A stretch of 64,000 nt of DNA from Trematomus loennbergii (taxonomy: Eukaryota; Chordata; Actinopteri; Perciformes; Nototheniidae), in NCBI GenBank assembly GCA_012861695.1, contig JAAOOA010000280.1:171501-235500 (forward strand), in the 5' to 3' direction. The position numbers and the translations under genes were made by a program. Shown piece after piece: positions 53,822-64,000 of the stretch. The first letter of the stretch is position 1, and every line of letters starts with the position of its first letter. The notes beneath the pieces are model-generated. The model searched no databases and had not been told where the DNA came from. It was given only the letters and a program-made list of their open reading frames with translations.

Positions 53822-54070
53822 CCTTAAAGAAAGCCCTCAGGATTATAAAAGACCCCCATCACCCCAGCCACAAACTGTTCTGTCTGCTGCCATCAGGCAG
53901 GCGGTACCACAGCATCCGGACTAAAACCACCAGACTCAGGGACAGTTTCATCCCACAGGCCAGAAGACTATTAAACACCTGAACTTTGAAACAACATCCA
54001 TAACATTCATCTGGCTGCTACTTAGAAATTATTCGTCTAATATATCATATTCCAATCACTTGTATATACA
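53822..54070 (+). mobile_element. LINE fragment: ORF2 C-terminus and start of 3' UTR
   Basis: The open frame 53830-53982 reads IIKDPHHPSHKLFCLLPSGR, then YHSIRTKTTRLRDSFIPQA and a stop after LLNT. This is the typical end of a LINE ORF2. The 3' UTR start matches 5843-5930 and is cut at about 54070 by the next repeat. Confidence 0.78.
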
Positions 54071-54071
54071 G

Positions 54072-54620
54072 ATGGAGCATCTTATTTCAGACAGTTTGAA
54101 ACGCGAGGGTCGTGATTGGGTCGTGATTGGTCCGTGATCGGCCCGTGATCGGTTCGTGATGAAGAGCCGGCCCCGAGTCTGACTTGATACCGCCCCCGTA
54201 ATAAATACATTTAATTATTGTGAAGCCAGCTGCAATGGATCATTGATCCACCAGGGGGTTCAGTGGGGTTCCACACTGGAGCTCATGTGAAATCAACTTC
54301 GATACAGTAAGCTGGATGTACAGTATGTCTGGTACTAATGTATAACGGATCTTTGTTAAGATCCATATGTCACGGATAGGATCATAGTCTGTGCTAAATA
54401 AGACATGTAATCATTTACAAAACATCACAATGTTGTTATTTAACAAAATAATGTTGTTTAGTTGAAAAAAACGAACGTGAGGAAATGCAGCCGGCTCTCA
54501 ATTTTTAATCCTAATTTAATCATCATCTTCACCACGATCATTTATGTTTATGTTCGCCGAATTGACATGAAATCACTGACAAATATGAATATACTGTATT
54601 CAACTTCATTAAAATGTTAT
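54072..54620 (+). repeat. Dispersed repeat, copy 2 (partner at 14695-15160)
   Basis: Same order and orientation as copy 1. Near its start it has a small expansion of GTGATCGG-type units (GTCGTGATTGGTCCGTGATC). Confidence 0.7.
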
Positions 54621-55224
54621 TAACGTGCCTAAACTCAGTAATTCACTAAAAACATTTATATTTTAATGGAGCCTTGTCAGGCAGATCAAGATCCCGATGC
54701 GTACAACTATTTTTGATTTAAAAAATAGTTGTAAGTATTGATTTAAATTGACATGCATCCGCTAAGAAAAATAGTCCGTTGTTACCGTTTTTAAACAGTC
54801 AGAATGAAACGGCAGCTCTCAGCTGTGTGGCCCATCAGTCACAGCTCTCCCCCCCCCCCCTGATCTTTCTTTTCCAACAGTTAAATTAACTGTAGGTTAC
54901 TCTGAGTGACAAGCTTACAGTTAGTGAAGTAACACTTTTTTTTTGTGAGTCACGACCTGGCTGTTTCATTCTAACATAACGCTCCAAATATGACTGTTTC
55001 CACTCGGACTTCAATACAGCAACACCATTGTTTGGTTTCCATGGTAGCGTGTCTCTTTGGTAGCGTGCACTCCTTTCCTGTAAATTACAGGTCCAGCCAG
55101 GCAAAACAGTGCACTTCTCTTTCCCACTACTGTGACAGACCATGGGTCAGCCACTAACATATTCCTATTTCTCTTCTCAAAAAGAGAAATATGAACGTTA
55201 GTTTTTAACTGAAATGATAAAATA
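54621..55224. other. Intergenic, no recognised gene
   Basis: No supported gene. It contains ACTATTTTTGATTTAAAAAA followed by an inverted AAAATAGTTGT and a run of 11 C at about 54850. Confidence 0.4.
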
Positions 55225-56175
55225 AAGTCAAAATGTCACAGTGTTTACAAACATTGACCATATCGTTCACCAGCCCCACCCCCTATGTTGAGTATACTCT
55301 TTGTTTAAAACGAATTGGCCATCGGAATGTGTGTGTCCCAACCCCCCCTGTGATATCTCTTCTCCAGCAGTCTGTAGGTTTGTGTTCGCATATTTATGCT
55401 GTCGCAGTTCCTGTTGTTTCTATCGCGCATTGCCGGTATGAAAGGGTCTGTGCCGGAAATATCAAACATTTCATAAAAGTGAAAAACAATGAACAAGACT
55501 TAACGTATTAATAATAATTAATTATATTTATTCCGTTTGGATGTACGATTTTGACTTTGTTTAGAGCAGTGATCTTCTCTTCCTCTCTGCAGCAGAGAGC
55601 TAAGCGCTGTCAGACCGGACCTAACCCTAACCCTGAAAAGTATTATCATCTGAATGTAAAATTAATCATTATGTTTTATTAATAAATACATATAAGTATT
55701 TTTACAACTTGTATTTAGAAATAATATTAAAGCAAACGATTGTAAAGGTAAAAGTATGAGCATCAAATCAAATCAATTAAAGTGACTGAGGCTTTTAACA
55801 TAGACTTTTCAGTGTCCCACATCCTGGGGATTGTGTTTACAAACATTGACCATACCGTTCACCATCCCCACCCCCTACTGTATATTGATTTTTGACTTTG
55901 TTTAGAGCAGTGAATTCTCTTTCTCTCTGCAGCAGAGAGCTAAGTGCTGTCAGACCAGACCTAACCCTAACCCTGAAAAGTATTATCATCTGAAAGTAAA
56001 ATGAATCATTATGTTATTAGTATTAAATACATATAAGTATTTTTACAACTTGTATTTAGAAATACTCTGTTGTAATTATTGATGCATAAATGTGTTCATC
56101 CATTCAATGTGGCATCTGCTATAATGGGGTTAATGTATGATATTACTTAATAATACAATACATTATAATATATGA
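55225..56175 (+). repeat. Duplicated block with telomere-like hexamers
   Basis: ACAAACATTGACCATA and CACCCCCTA recur at 55248 and 55840. TTTGACTTTGTTTAGAGCAG then GCAGCAGAGAGCTAAG, ACCTAACCCTAACCCTGAAA and TATTATCATCTGAA recur at 55549-55660 and 55890-56000. Another piece of the same block is at 63541-63640, beyond the LTR retrotransposon. Confidence 0.8.
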
Positions 56176-56184
56176 TATGATAAT

Positions 56185-56676
56185 TGTGGAGGAAACTTCT
56201 GTGTAGTAATGCATGGAGTCACCGACTCAGGAAGGAGACACGGTGAGAGTTGGAGCTTTGATGTCAAACACTGATGGGTTTATTCAGAGTATTCGGCCGG
56301 AGGATTCACATCACAAATCAAAGAGTCAGAGGTTCTGACCACACGGTAGAGTTGCCACGTCAATTCTGAAGAGCCTCTCTCTATGCTAGACCTTTTAACA
56401 GGTTCACAGAGAGAAATCAACATCTCTGAAGGAGTAGACTAAACACTGAATCATCTGCGTCCAACGCTCATGGCCTCAAGGATTTCACATCCGAGAGCCC
56501 ACAAACACCGATAAAGAAGTGCTTCAGTGTTCTCACAACAATTACCCTACGTGCCAGTCAAGTTGACCGGTCTCACACTGGGGACAACAACACATATGGC
56601 ACCAAGGCCTTTCCTTAAAGGAAATAACACATGTCAGAGTAAAAGGTTAGATATCTAGAAGAATTATTCCTTAACA
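56185..56676 (-). repeat. 3' LTR (left end)
   Basis: It starts TGTGGAGGAAAC and ends TTCCTTAACA on the plus strand. On the minus strand an AATAAA (complement of 56279-56284) is a likely poly(A) signal. Confidence 0.92.
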
Positions 56677-56690
56677 GTTCCTCTCTTTTT
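56677..56690 (-). other. Polypurine tract
   Basis: On the minus strand AAAAAGAGAGGAAC directly precedes the 3' LTR start TGTTAAGG, the position where plus-strand DNA synthesis is primed. Confidence 0.75.
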
Positions 56691-56692
56691 AT

Positions 56693-59600
56693 CATTTTTG
56701 ATAACCTTAAAACATTAGTCTAATAATTCTGGTCAATACTTAAATCAATAGGCGTCTTCAGATTTGAGTGTGGTCTCACCTTACATTCAATTACATCACA
56801 AAGTAGAGTAAGATTGAAACATTCAATCACAATGATTGATACAGGCAATCATAATAGGAAAAATTATCTCTCATCAGTGTTTGGAGCATCTTTTGTCAAA
56901 AGCATAATAATGAACACGCATAAAACACAGATACATAATAGCAAAATATTTGTTTTAAACTAATATCTTTTATCATTTAAACCATTAGTTAATGTCATTT
57001 ATCAAACTATAAAATCAAAACCAGAAACAGCCTAAAGATTTGCTTTAAGGCAATCACTAGTCAAAAGCATTTCAAACTTAGGATCATAAGAGATCCAGCT
57101 AAGGCATAAAATTCACAGTGGTGATTTGATCAATCTGTAATCCACAAAGTTGCAGTGTCCTCAATTTTAGGATTACTTTACGTTTACTTCATTACGCTTT
57201 AGTCAAGAGTAAGGCACTTAGTCTTAGTAAAATCAATACATTCATTTTAGTCTGAAAAGGAAAAGTTAGGCAAATATTCAAAGACTTTTGTAAAAACCTG
57301 GAAAGGAAAGATTAAACATTCTTAAAACTTTAATTCATACATTTGTAAATGCTACAACTGATCTGTACCAAATTAAGTCTATCACTTATTCTTATTAGCC
57401 ATACTTACCTGAAAATCTACTTATGGTACTTGGAAAGGGTTCTTCTGTGTTTATCTAATGTTGAATATAGAATATCAATTTCTTTAAATTATAATTCTCT
57501 AATTTGAGGATCAAATATGCTGCATTTTATGTCTGTCTGTGCATGGGTAATACATTAAAGAGTAGTGTTGTTAAGCCTGATTGCTGGATGATTAAGGATA
57601 TTAACATTATCTGTTATAATATTAGAAATATCTTATTATTCAATACCTTATAATCTGAGAATATTTATTATTAATTTTGTTTAGTGTGAAAATGTAATCT
57701 GATCTGACTAAATATATTTATCACCACTATTTAACACATGTCTGGTCATTGGAAATATAAAAAACAATCATTAATTGTACATCTTTAAACATCTGGTCAT
57801 TCAATTCAAAGTTCATCTTTGTACAAGAGCTGGAAGAACATGTCCGTCAGTCTTCCTGACTCGTTCTCCTCCTCCCTTTATGACACCGAGTGTCTGGTGT
57901 GTAAAGGCATCCTGATACTGTAGATTAGCACTGAGGTGCTGATTGGCTCAAACTCTTCTTCATCAGAGCGCCATATTTCAACCCCCCAATTGCTCTGCTT
58001 TTGTGTGGCTCATTCAGTGAGCACTGTAGCTGACCCCCAGTGAGACGGAGGCTCATCTGCCGGTATTCCTTCTGCTATCTGCTTGAGTACAACTGCGTAT
58101 TCCTGATGCATCCAGGTGTCCCCCCCGTGATGGGAGAGGTTAGGAAGACATCAAACTCCTCCAAGAAACATGGAACATTGTATTATAGAAGCCTCTGAAA
58201 CCCTCGCTCGTCCTGCAGGGTTGTCTGCTAGAGCCCACCGAGCAGAAAGATGAAGAAAAGAACCCCCTCTCAGCAGAAAGGTGAAGAGAAGCATCCTCTC
58301 ATCTCGAACGACCTTGTGCTTCCTTGCACGTGGCTGGGGGTGCTCTCTGCACCCGGAGAGTGTGTCCTAGTTATTGGGTTAACACTTGATAGGGATGTTT
58401 TTTCTGAGTGAAGACAACTCAAAGTAATGGATTAGCACATTATCATTTAATTACAAAAATAGGATAGGCCCCTCAGAATTATTTGGGAGCCTTCCTGACA
58501 CATGCACATTATCATTTTGAAGGTTTGTGTTAGTCATTGAACATGCAAGAATCATATACTCATCAGTCCATAGCAGAGACATGTTATTGTAAGTTAAAGG
58601 TGAGCTAGTCCCTGTGGATATAACCCCTTCTCAATGATTCTAAATGTATATTAATTCACCATTTACCTTTTGATAAAATATTAGTTTATCAGAAATATTT
58701 AGTCTCTTCCATAAAACATAGGTTTGAGAAATAAATTACCCAATATAAAATCAATTACTCAATATAATTGACTCTTCCCTCCCTTTTCTTACATATGGTA
58801 CATATGAAATAATAACTTAGGAGTCTATTTAAGCATGGTATAGTTTATAATCTATTAATCGAGAAGACTCAGTATCACCTGTGTGCAGCTTACAAAAACC
58901 ATTGTGATAAACATATATTATTATTTTGTTGAAAAACAAAGCATATCTGATTTGGGAGGAAAAGTTTCATCCCTTTAACATCTGAGTTATTACTGATGGC
59001 ATAGCATGAATGATATTGGGTGTCTGAGGGTGTCATTACTGAGAAATGTCAAACAAAATCAAAACCTTACATTTGAAAACAGGTTTGCATTCCTCCACTT
59101 AAGGTGACGTTATCATTGGAAACAATAAAAGCTAATTGTTTTGATGTAGAATCTATACATTGAATCGTTAGAGCAGAACATAATGGTTGTATTGTAGCCT
59201 GAGTTTTGTGCAGCCTTTAGTTTTACCAGGTGGAAACATTGTCTATATAATGTGAATACATGTAGAACTAGACATTAAGAGACCCCTGACATTAGGCCTA
59301 TTTGAAACAATAGTAGGGGCTTTTACCAGCTCGCCAACTTACAGGCCTCTGCATAGCAGTATGAATAGCCTTAAAAACAACCCACTCTGCGGTAACGAGA
59401 GTCATGTATCTGAACCAAATGCCCTAAGTGAAGCCGTTAGTCTATCTGACTGACCCAAGGGTTGGTGCTGGTGTGACAGGGAGGCTTCCAAGTGTTCATA
59501 GCAGATGTCATGCTTTCAGTTCATGGCTCAGTGGGGGGGAGCAGACCCATGTGAGACAGTATCAACGGCTGTAATGTTCAGTTTGAGGAGTGTCATTCTC

Positions 59601-62600
59601 TCTGGGAGCAGGAAATGGTGTCCATTCAGACCAGACCATTAATGTCATGTAGAGCAGCCATAGCATCTCTGTGACTGCACTCAGCCGGACTGCAGCAGGG
59701 CAGAACTGGGTGACTTTTAGTGAAGCCGTCCAAGGCCATAGACAAAATGGAACCACGTACTAACAAAAGGGACACAAGGTCATCAATGTCTCTCTTTACC
59801 TTTGGCCTAATTGTAAAACAAATTAGTGGAAGAAATGTGGAACACTAATCCATCATCATGTGACATTTAGAGTTAATTTAAATAATTACTTATGGGTTGA
59901 AGTCAAATTAACATTAACATTAGAACTAAAGTCAGTCAAAATTGGACTTGCACGGATCAGAATCTAATCAATACACCATTTTCCCAGCTCTGTAATGAAA
60001 AAGATATCAAGATTAGGTACATTACAGGAGTGTTAAAACATCCAAACATGCACACTTATCTTATTCTAGTAGAGATTAGAGGACAGGTCTAATGTTGTGA
60101 ACAAAATGATCAAGTCAAAGTTATTTTATTTATTTTATCTTATTCTACATTTAATTTAATAATTAATCTTAAATTACTAATAACTTTAAAGAAGGCAACA
60201 ATTTACAATGTGGATAAGGTGACTACTTATCCAAAGTGTGTGGGTGTGTGTCGTGTGTGTGGTGTGTGAACAGCTTGTCTGCCCAAGGTTAAAACATTTG
60301 GGACAGCAGTGAGAATGTTATGAGAAACAATTTGTTGCTTATACTGAACTCGAAAGAAGCTGAGATTAGATTTGAAATAAATCAAAACACTTGTACATTA
60401 ATTAAATACATTTGACATTTAGCTTGAGCTGGGTTCAATACTTTCTTTATGGTATTTAAATTGGGCTCAAGTAGAACCTTTACATGGATTTGGCTTGCAA
60501 CACAAAGTGATACCGATCTCTGTCTGTTATGATTTGAAAGTCTCATGATTTAAAGTGTAGGGCTGTGAAGGAGAGGCCCTTGGAAAACAACCTCTACTTC
60601 TTTGTTAACTGTAATTACTTATTGTAAAGAGATTGCAACATTATACTTTTTAAAGAATTGCTCAATTCATTTAACACATTTATTATGCACACTGTAATGA
60701 AAACGTCAACAAATATATTGATCCTGGCTTAACCAGCGACCTTTACTCTTTTGTTCATAAACTCGGTTTCAGAAAACTTGTCAGTAGTTTAACAACTATT
60801 AGAATTTATAATGTCTATGGAGACCAATTGGTTGATACGAGAAATCATTTGAAGCAGTTTAATAAAGAATGTTAAACTATATTTAAAACTGTAATTAAAC
60901 TTCAACTTATATTAATTATCTGAATCCAGTGGCCAGTTGGAATAGATAATCAACAAAGTTTCCATTTTGCAGCAACAGCGCAAAAGGTTTCAACAATAAT
61001 TTGTATTATGTCTGAGTCAAGTTCTGTCTTATCAGCTTTGTTTCGGAATGTGTTCAATACATTACGTTTTTTTTTCATTATTACCATACAATACATAGAT
61101 TTAAGAATAAATGAAACAAATAATACAACATTGACCTAAAACAGCAGACAGATTTTGCCACCCTGACCTCCTCAGGCAGGTTGTTTACGACCAGCAGTGA
61201 TGCCTCTTAGGGTCTCAGGGTGCAGGACGGGGCATAGGGTTTATAAAAGGTCACAAACATATCTTAACATACCAGCAATACAATTTAAGAATGTATTCTT
61301 AAAGTAATATAATCTTCTCTTCTTCTTACACCTACAGCGCACACCCTGAACAGTGTGCTCCTTGTTTACATTTCCTCTGCACACTCAGATGCAGGACATA
61401 AAACACTCTTTTGCTATTTATTTTCATTTTGCAGCACATCTATACTACCAGAATTTTGCAAAACACTATATATTATTTATCTTTCTCAAGTCATTTACTT
61501 TTGGTGAGTTAACTAAAGCTTAGTTTATTTTACCCTGGCTATGGACTGATTCATTATTAGTTGTTACAAAACATGCACAAGACGGCGGTTAGACAAACCA
61601 ATATAGACCCCTGATACAAACAATCAGACAAACAAACATGATGAACTCGTAATAAACACCATGCGACAGCAAAGTTCATCCAGCTCAATTTAGTCCGGAT
61701 TAAAGAGGTTTCAGAGGGGGTAGGGACTATTTGATCTCTCCCAATGGGAACCCAGTGGGGTACCTTGACTCGTACCTCCACCCTTGTATACAAGTCCTTA
61801 GATCGGTGCCTGAAGACCGTCCAAGAGCAATAACTAGCTTATCCCTTGCGACTCCACTATCCCTGTTCTAGTGGTGCTATGCCCCCCCGATCAGGAGCAC
61901 ATAGACTTTTTTTCCTCTACCCTTTCTATCCGAAACCACACAGTTAACTGTAGTCCTGCTCGACCAGCCTATACACCTCCCATCATGCTCATCCCAACGA
62001 TGAAACACAGTTTTGCTCTACACTTGCATACCACTGCCCACCCGTGATCAATTAGCCTATAATTTTATGTATGCACCCCGGACCGACACCAGCTCCTCAG
62101 CAATGTAGGGAGCCTGTCGCATCAGGTAATGCACGCACCTCGCACCTGCCAGCACATCTCTGAATGTAAATGGCCACAAGCCACGAGAGTGCCTTTTAAA
62201 CAGTCTCGTTTTTAATAGAGACGGCGGTGGTGTGAGTTAAAGTTATAGACAAAAGCTGTGATTTTCTCCCTCTGAGTTCACTTCACCAGCTCATGCAGAT
62301 ACGGGGAGGTATTTGACACACATTCCCCGGAGCTGCAGCAGCTGGAGCCGTGTTTTTTTTAGAGGCGCTGGGGGTAATATCTCTGGCTGCTTTAGTTAAC
62401 TGCTAGTGTTGGCCGCTGAAACCCCCGGAATCTCGGCGATTTGTTCATTACAAATCTCTATTTTGATTTCACACAGAAGTTCCACTTTACTGCTGCCCTC
62501 ATTAAGGTCTTTTTAAACATCTCCGTGTATGCTTGCACAGCACATACGTCCCGAGCAGCACACACAGAGGGAACCAGCCAAGACAGAGTCCCTGGATGAT

Positions 62601-62760
62601 CCCCTGGGGTTACTAGCCCCAAATGTTCATTAACCAAAACGAAACGCAGCCGCTTAGCTTCACAGATAATTTTAGGATACCGTCAATCACAGATTCTGGT
62701 AAGGCAATGTCCAAATGTAGATTTGAAATCACACTTACCAGTCTCTGAAGATATGTTGGT
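56693..62760 (-). other. Interior of the LTR retrotransposon without recognised genes
   Basis: AT-rich, with only short frames. A minus-strand stretch at 59562-59756 and one just after the primer site (62613-62780) are weak candidates for decayed coding DNA, but neither shows a zinc knuckle, a DSG/DTG protease motif or an RT YxDD box. A TGTGTG run lies at about 60239. Confidence 0.5.
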
Positions 62761-62778
62761 ATCCTGCCGACAACGCCA
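62761..62778 (-). other. Primer binding site, tRNA-Ser type
   Basis: ATCCTGCCGACAACGCCA matches the 3' end of vertebrate tRNA-Ser (ATCCTGCCGACTACGCCA) at 17 of 18 positions. It lies three bases inside the 5' LTR and fixes the minus-strand orientation. Confidence 0.8.
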
Positions 62779-62781
62779 ATT

Positions 62782-63273
62782 TGTGGAGGAAACTTCTGTG
62801 TAGTAATGCATGGAGTCACCGACTCAGGAAGGAGACACGGTGAGAGTTGGAGCTTTGATGTCAAACACTGATGGGTTTATTCAGAGTATTCGGCCGGAGG
62901 ATTCACATCACAAATCAAAGAGTCAGAGGTTCTGACTACACGGTAGAGTTGCCACGTCAATTCTGAAGAGCCTCTCTCTATGCTAGACCTTTTAACAGGT
63001 TCACAGAGAGAAATCAACATCTCTGAAGGAGTAGACTAAACACTGAATCATCTGCGTCCAACGCTCATGGCCTCAAGGATTTCACATCCGAGAGCCCACA
63101 AACACCGATAAAGAAGTGCTTCAGTGTTCTCACAACAATTACCCTACGTGCCAGTCAAGTTGACCGGTCTCACACTGGGGACAACAACACATATGGCACC
63201 AAGGCCTTTCCTTAAAGGAAATAACACATGTCAGAGTAAAAGGTTAGATATCTAGAAGAATTATTCCTTAACA
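62782..63273 (-). repeat. 5' LTR (right end)
   Basis: 492 bp, equal in length to the left LTR. The only difference I see is T against C in the GTTCTGACTACACGG segment. Confidence 0.92.
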
Positions 63274-63278
63274 ATAAT

Positions 63279-64000
63279 TACATTTTAAATTTCATTCTTA
63301 TTTCATAGTTTCTCTTATTATTATAACAGTTCTGTTTCATATGAGTGTTGAGAGCTGTATCCATAAATCTCTTAATTTTGCCCTCAAAGTGCACCAGATT
63401 GATGCATTTAACTTCAATATAAAGAAAAACATCTTCTGTTGTAACAACAATAACATTATAAATAGTAACATAGCTGAACATGGTATTGCACATTTAGCTT
63501 TCAGTGTTACTGACCTGAGATGTTTTTATTACATGAATTAAGGTGACTGAGGCTTTTTAACATAGACTTTTCAGTGTCCCACATACCCACATACCGTTCA
63601 CCATCCCCCACCCCCCTACTGTATGTTGATTTTTGACGTTTGTCTACATGTAAATGGGTGGCATTTAGTACCTACCCCCCTCTGAGTGAATACCTGTTGT
63701 ACCTGTCGCGGGCTAAGCCCATAGGACGATGCTCTGATGTCATCACCCTCGCACATTTGTCATATGTTTACAAAAAACGATGTTAACACTTTCTCGTTCT
63801 TAATATATGCTATATTTAGGGTCGATATGTGTTGAATTTACTTTAAAATAGCAGATCACTGTGACCGGATATAGTTTTTTTCGGCTTAGTGAACGTGTGT
63901 CTCTTCTCCACGGCTCCTCCGTGCAGAGAGTTTGCAGCGGTGTGTGTCAGCAACGTGCAGTCAGGGAGGCACGGATTGGCCGTCGGGAGAGTCAGGATTA
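63279..64000. other. Flank beyond the LTR retrotransposon
   Basis: It begins with AT-rich unique DNA, then a further piece of the duplicated block (63541-63640), then DNA with no recognised gene up to the window end. The GC-rich end (from about 63895) could be near a gene but shows no frame. Confidence 0.4.

Larger units (their letters stand above)
56185..63273 (-). mobile_element. Complete LTR retrotransposon, apparently non-coding
   Basis: 7.1 kb with two 492-bp LTRs, a 5-bp target duplication ATAAT (56180-56184, 63274-63278), a tRNA-Ser-type primer site and a polypurine tract, all consistent with minus-strand orientation. The LTRs differ at one position that I can find. Inside (56693-62760) no frame longer than about 80 codons shows a gag, protease, RT or integrase motif. 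It is either a large non-autonomous derivative moved in trans or an element whose coding part has been replaced. Confidence 0.88.

Noticed and set aside
59562..59756. Possible integrase or env remnant on the minus strand inside the LTR element
   Set aside because: Another frame has a DGFTKSHPV stretch faintly like an integrase core, but without the other catalytic residues or a consistent frame I cannot support it.
61750..62600. tRNA or small RNA genes in the leader of the LTR element
   Set aside because: No cloverleaf with A and B boxes was visible; the tRNA-like match at 62761 is only the primer binding site.

Overview
This window is vertebrate nuclear DNA, almost certainly from a ray-finned (teleost) fish. 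It holds an intronless olfactory receptor gene, short N-terminal exons of the fish-expanded NLR (NLRC3-like) family, GT-AG introns, and a dense load of fish-type transposons: hAT, piggyBac, LINE, endogenous retrovirus, LTR retrotransposon and a tyrosine-recombinase element. Nothing looks bacterial. The only intact host gene is the olfactory receptor.

Layout. 0.1-1.5 kb: a 98-bp minisatellite decaying towards the olfactory receptor gene (2.0-3.0 kb). 3.4-6.1 kb: a second minisatellite, a hAT transposase fragment and a LINE 3' end. 6.3-8.1 kb: a hAT element with an 8-bp target duplication, itself hit by a solo LTR. 8.2-14.6 kb: an inverted copy of a 2.4-kb repeat, a broken BED-finger hAT transposase, then hAT within hAT with another solo LTR inside. 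14.7-17.9 kb: dispersed repeats, a 61-bp array and a third solo LTR of the same family. All three solo LTRs carry 4-bp target duplications.

17.9-29.8 kb is the most remarkable part: about 12 kb made of shuffled tandem arrays around one gene. That gene encodes two C2H2 fingers, a 20-residue repeat linker and a tyrosine-recombinase domain with R, K, R, H and Y in order. The left and right flanks share sequence blocks in inverted and direct orientation, and the left flank has three 107-bp palindromes. I read the whole as one large tyrosine-recombinase mobile element, Crypton-like or of an undescribed type.

30-37 kb: a minus-strand endogenous retrovirus remnant (LTR, tRNA-Trp-type primer site, zinc-knuckle Gag fragment, integrase tail), broken by a truncated piggyBac element. 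38.7-44 kb: 1.38-kb tandem duplications. 45.2-50.3 kb: three phase-matched NLR exons. One has a 1-nt deletion, and the intron between exons 2 and 3 is almost wholly a piggyBac-type element carrying a nested hAT and a LINE. 50.5-54.6 kb: the full copy of the 2.4-kb repeat, a second piggyBac-type copy that preserves the nested hAT's empty site, a LINE C-terminus and a dispersed repeat. 55.2-56.2 kb: a small duplicated block with telomere-like hexamers. 56.2-63.3 kb: a complete minus-strand LTR retrotransposon with LTRs differing at one of 492 positions, a 5-bp target duplication, a tRNA-Ser-type primer site and a polypurine tract, but no recognisable intact gag or pol.

All family assignments are by eye from motifs and termini; no database search was possible.
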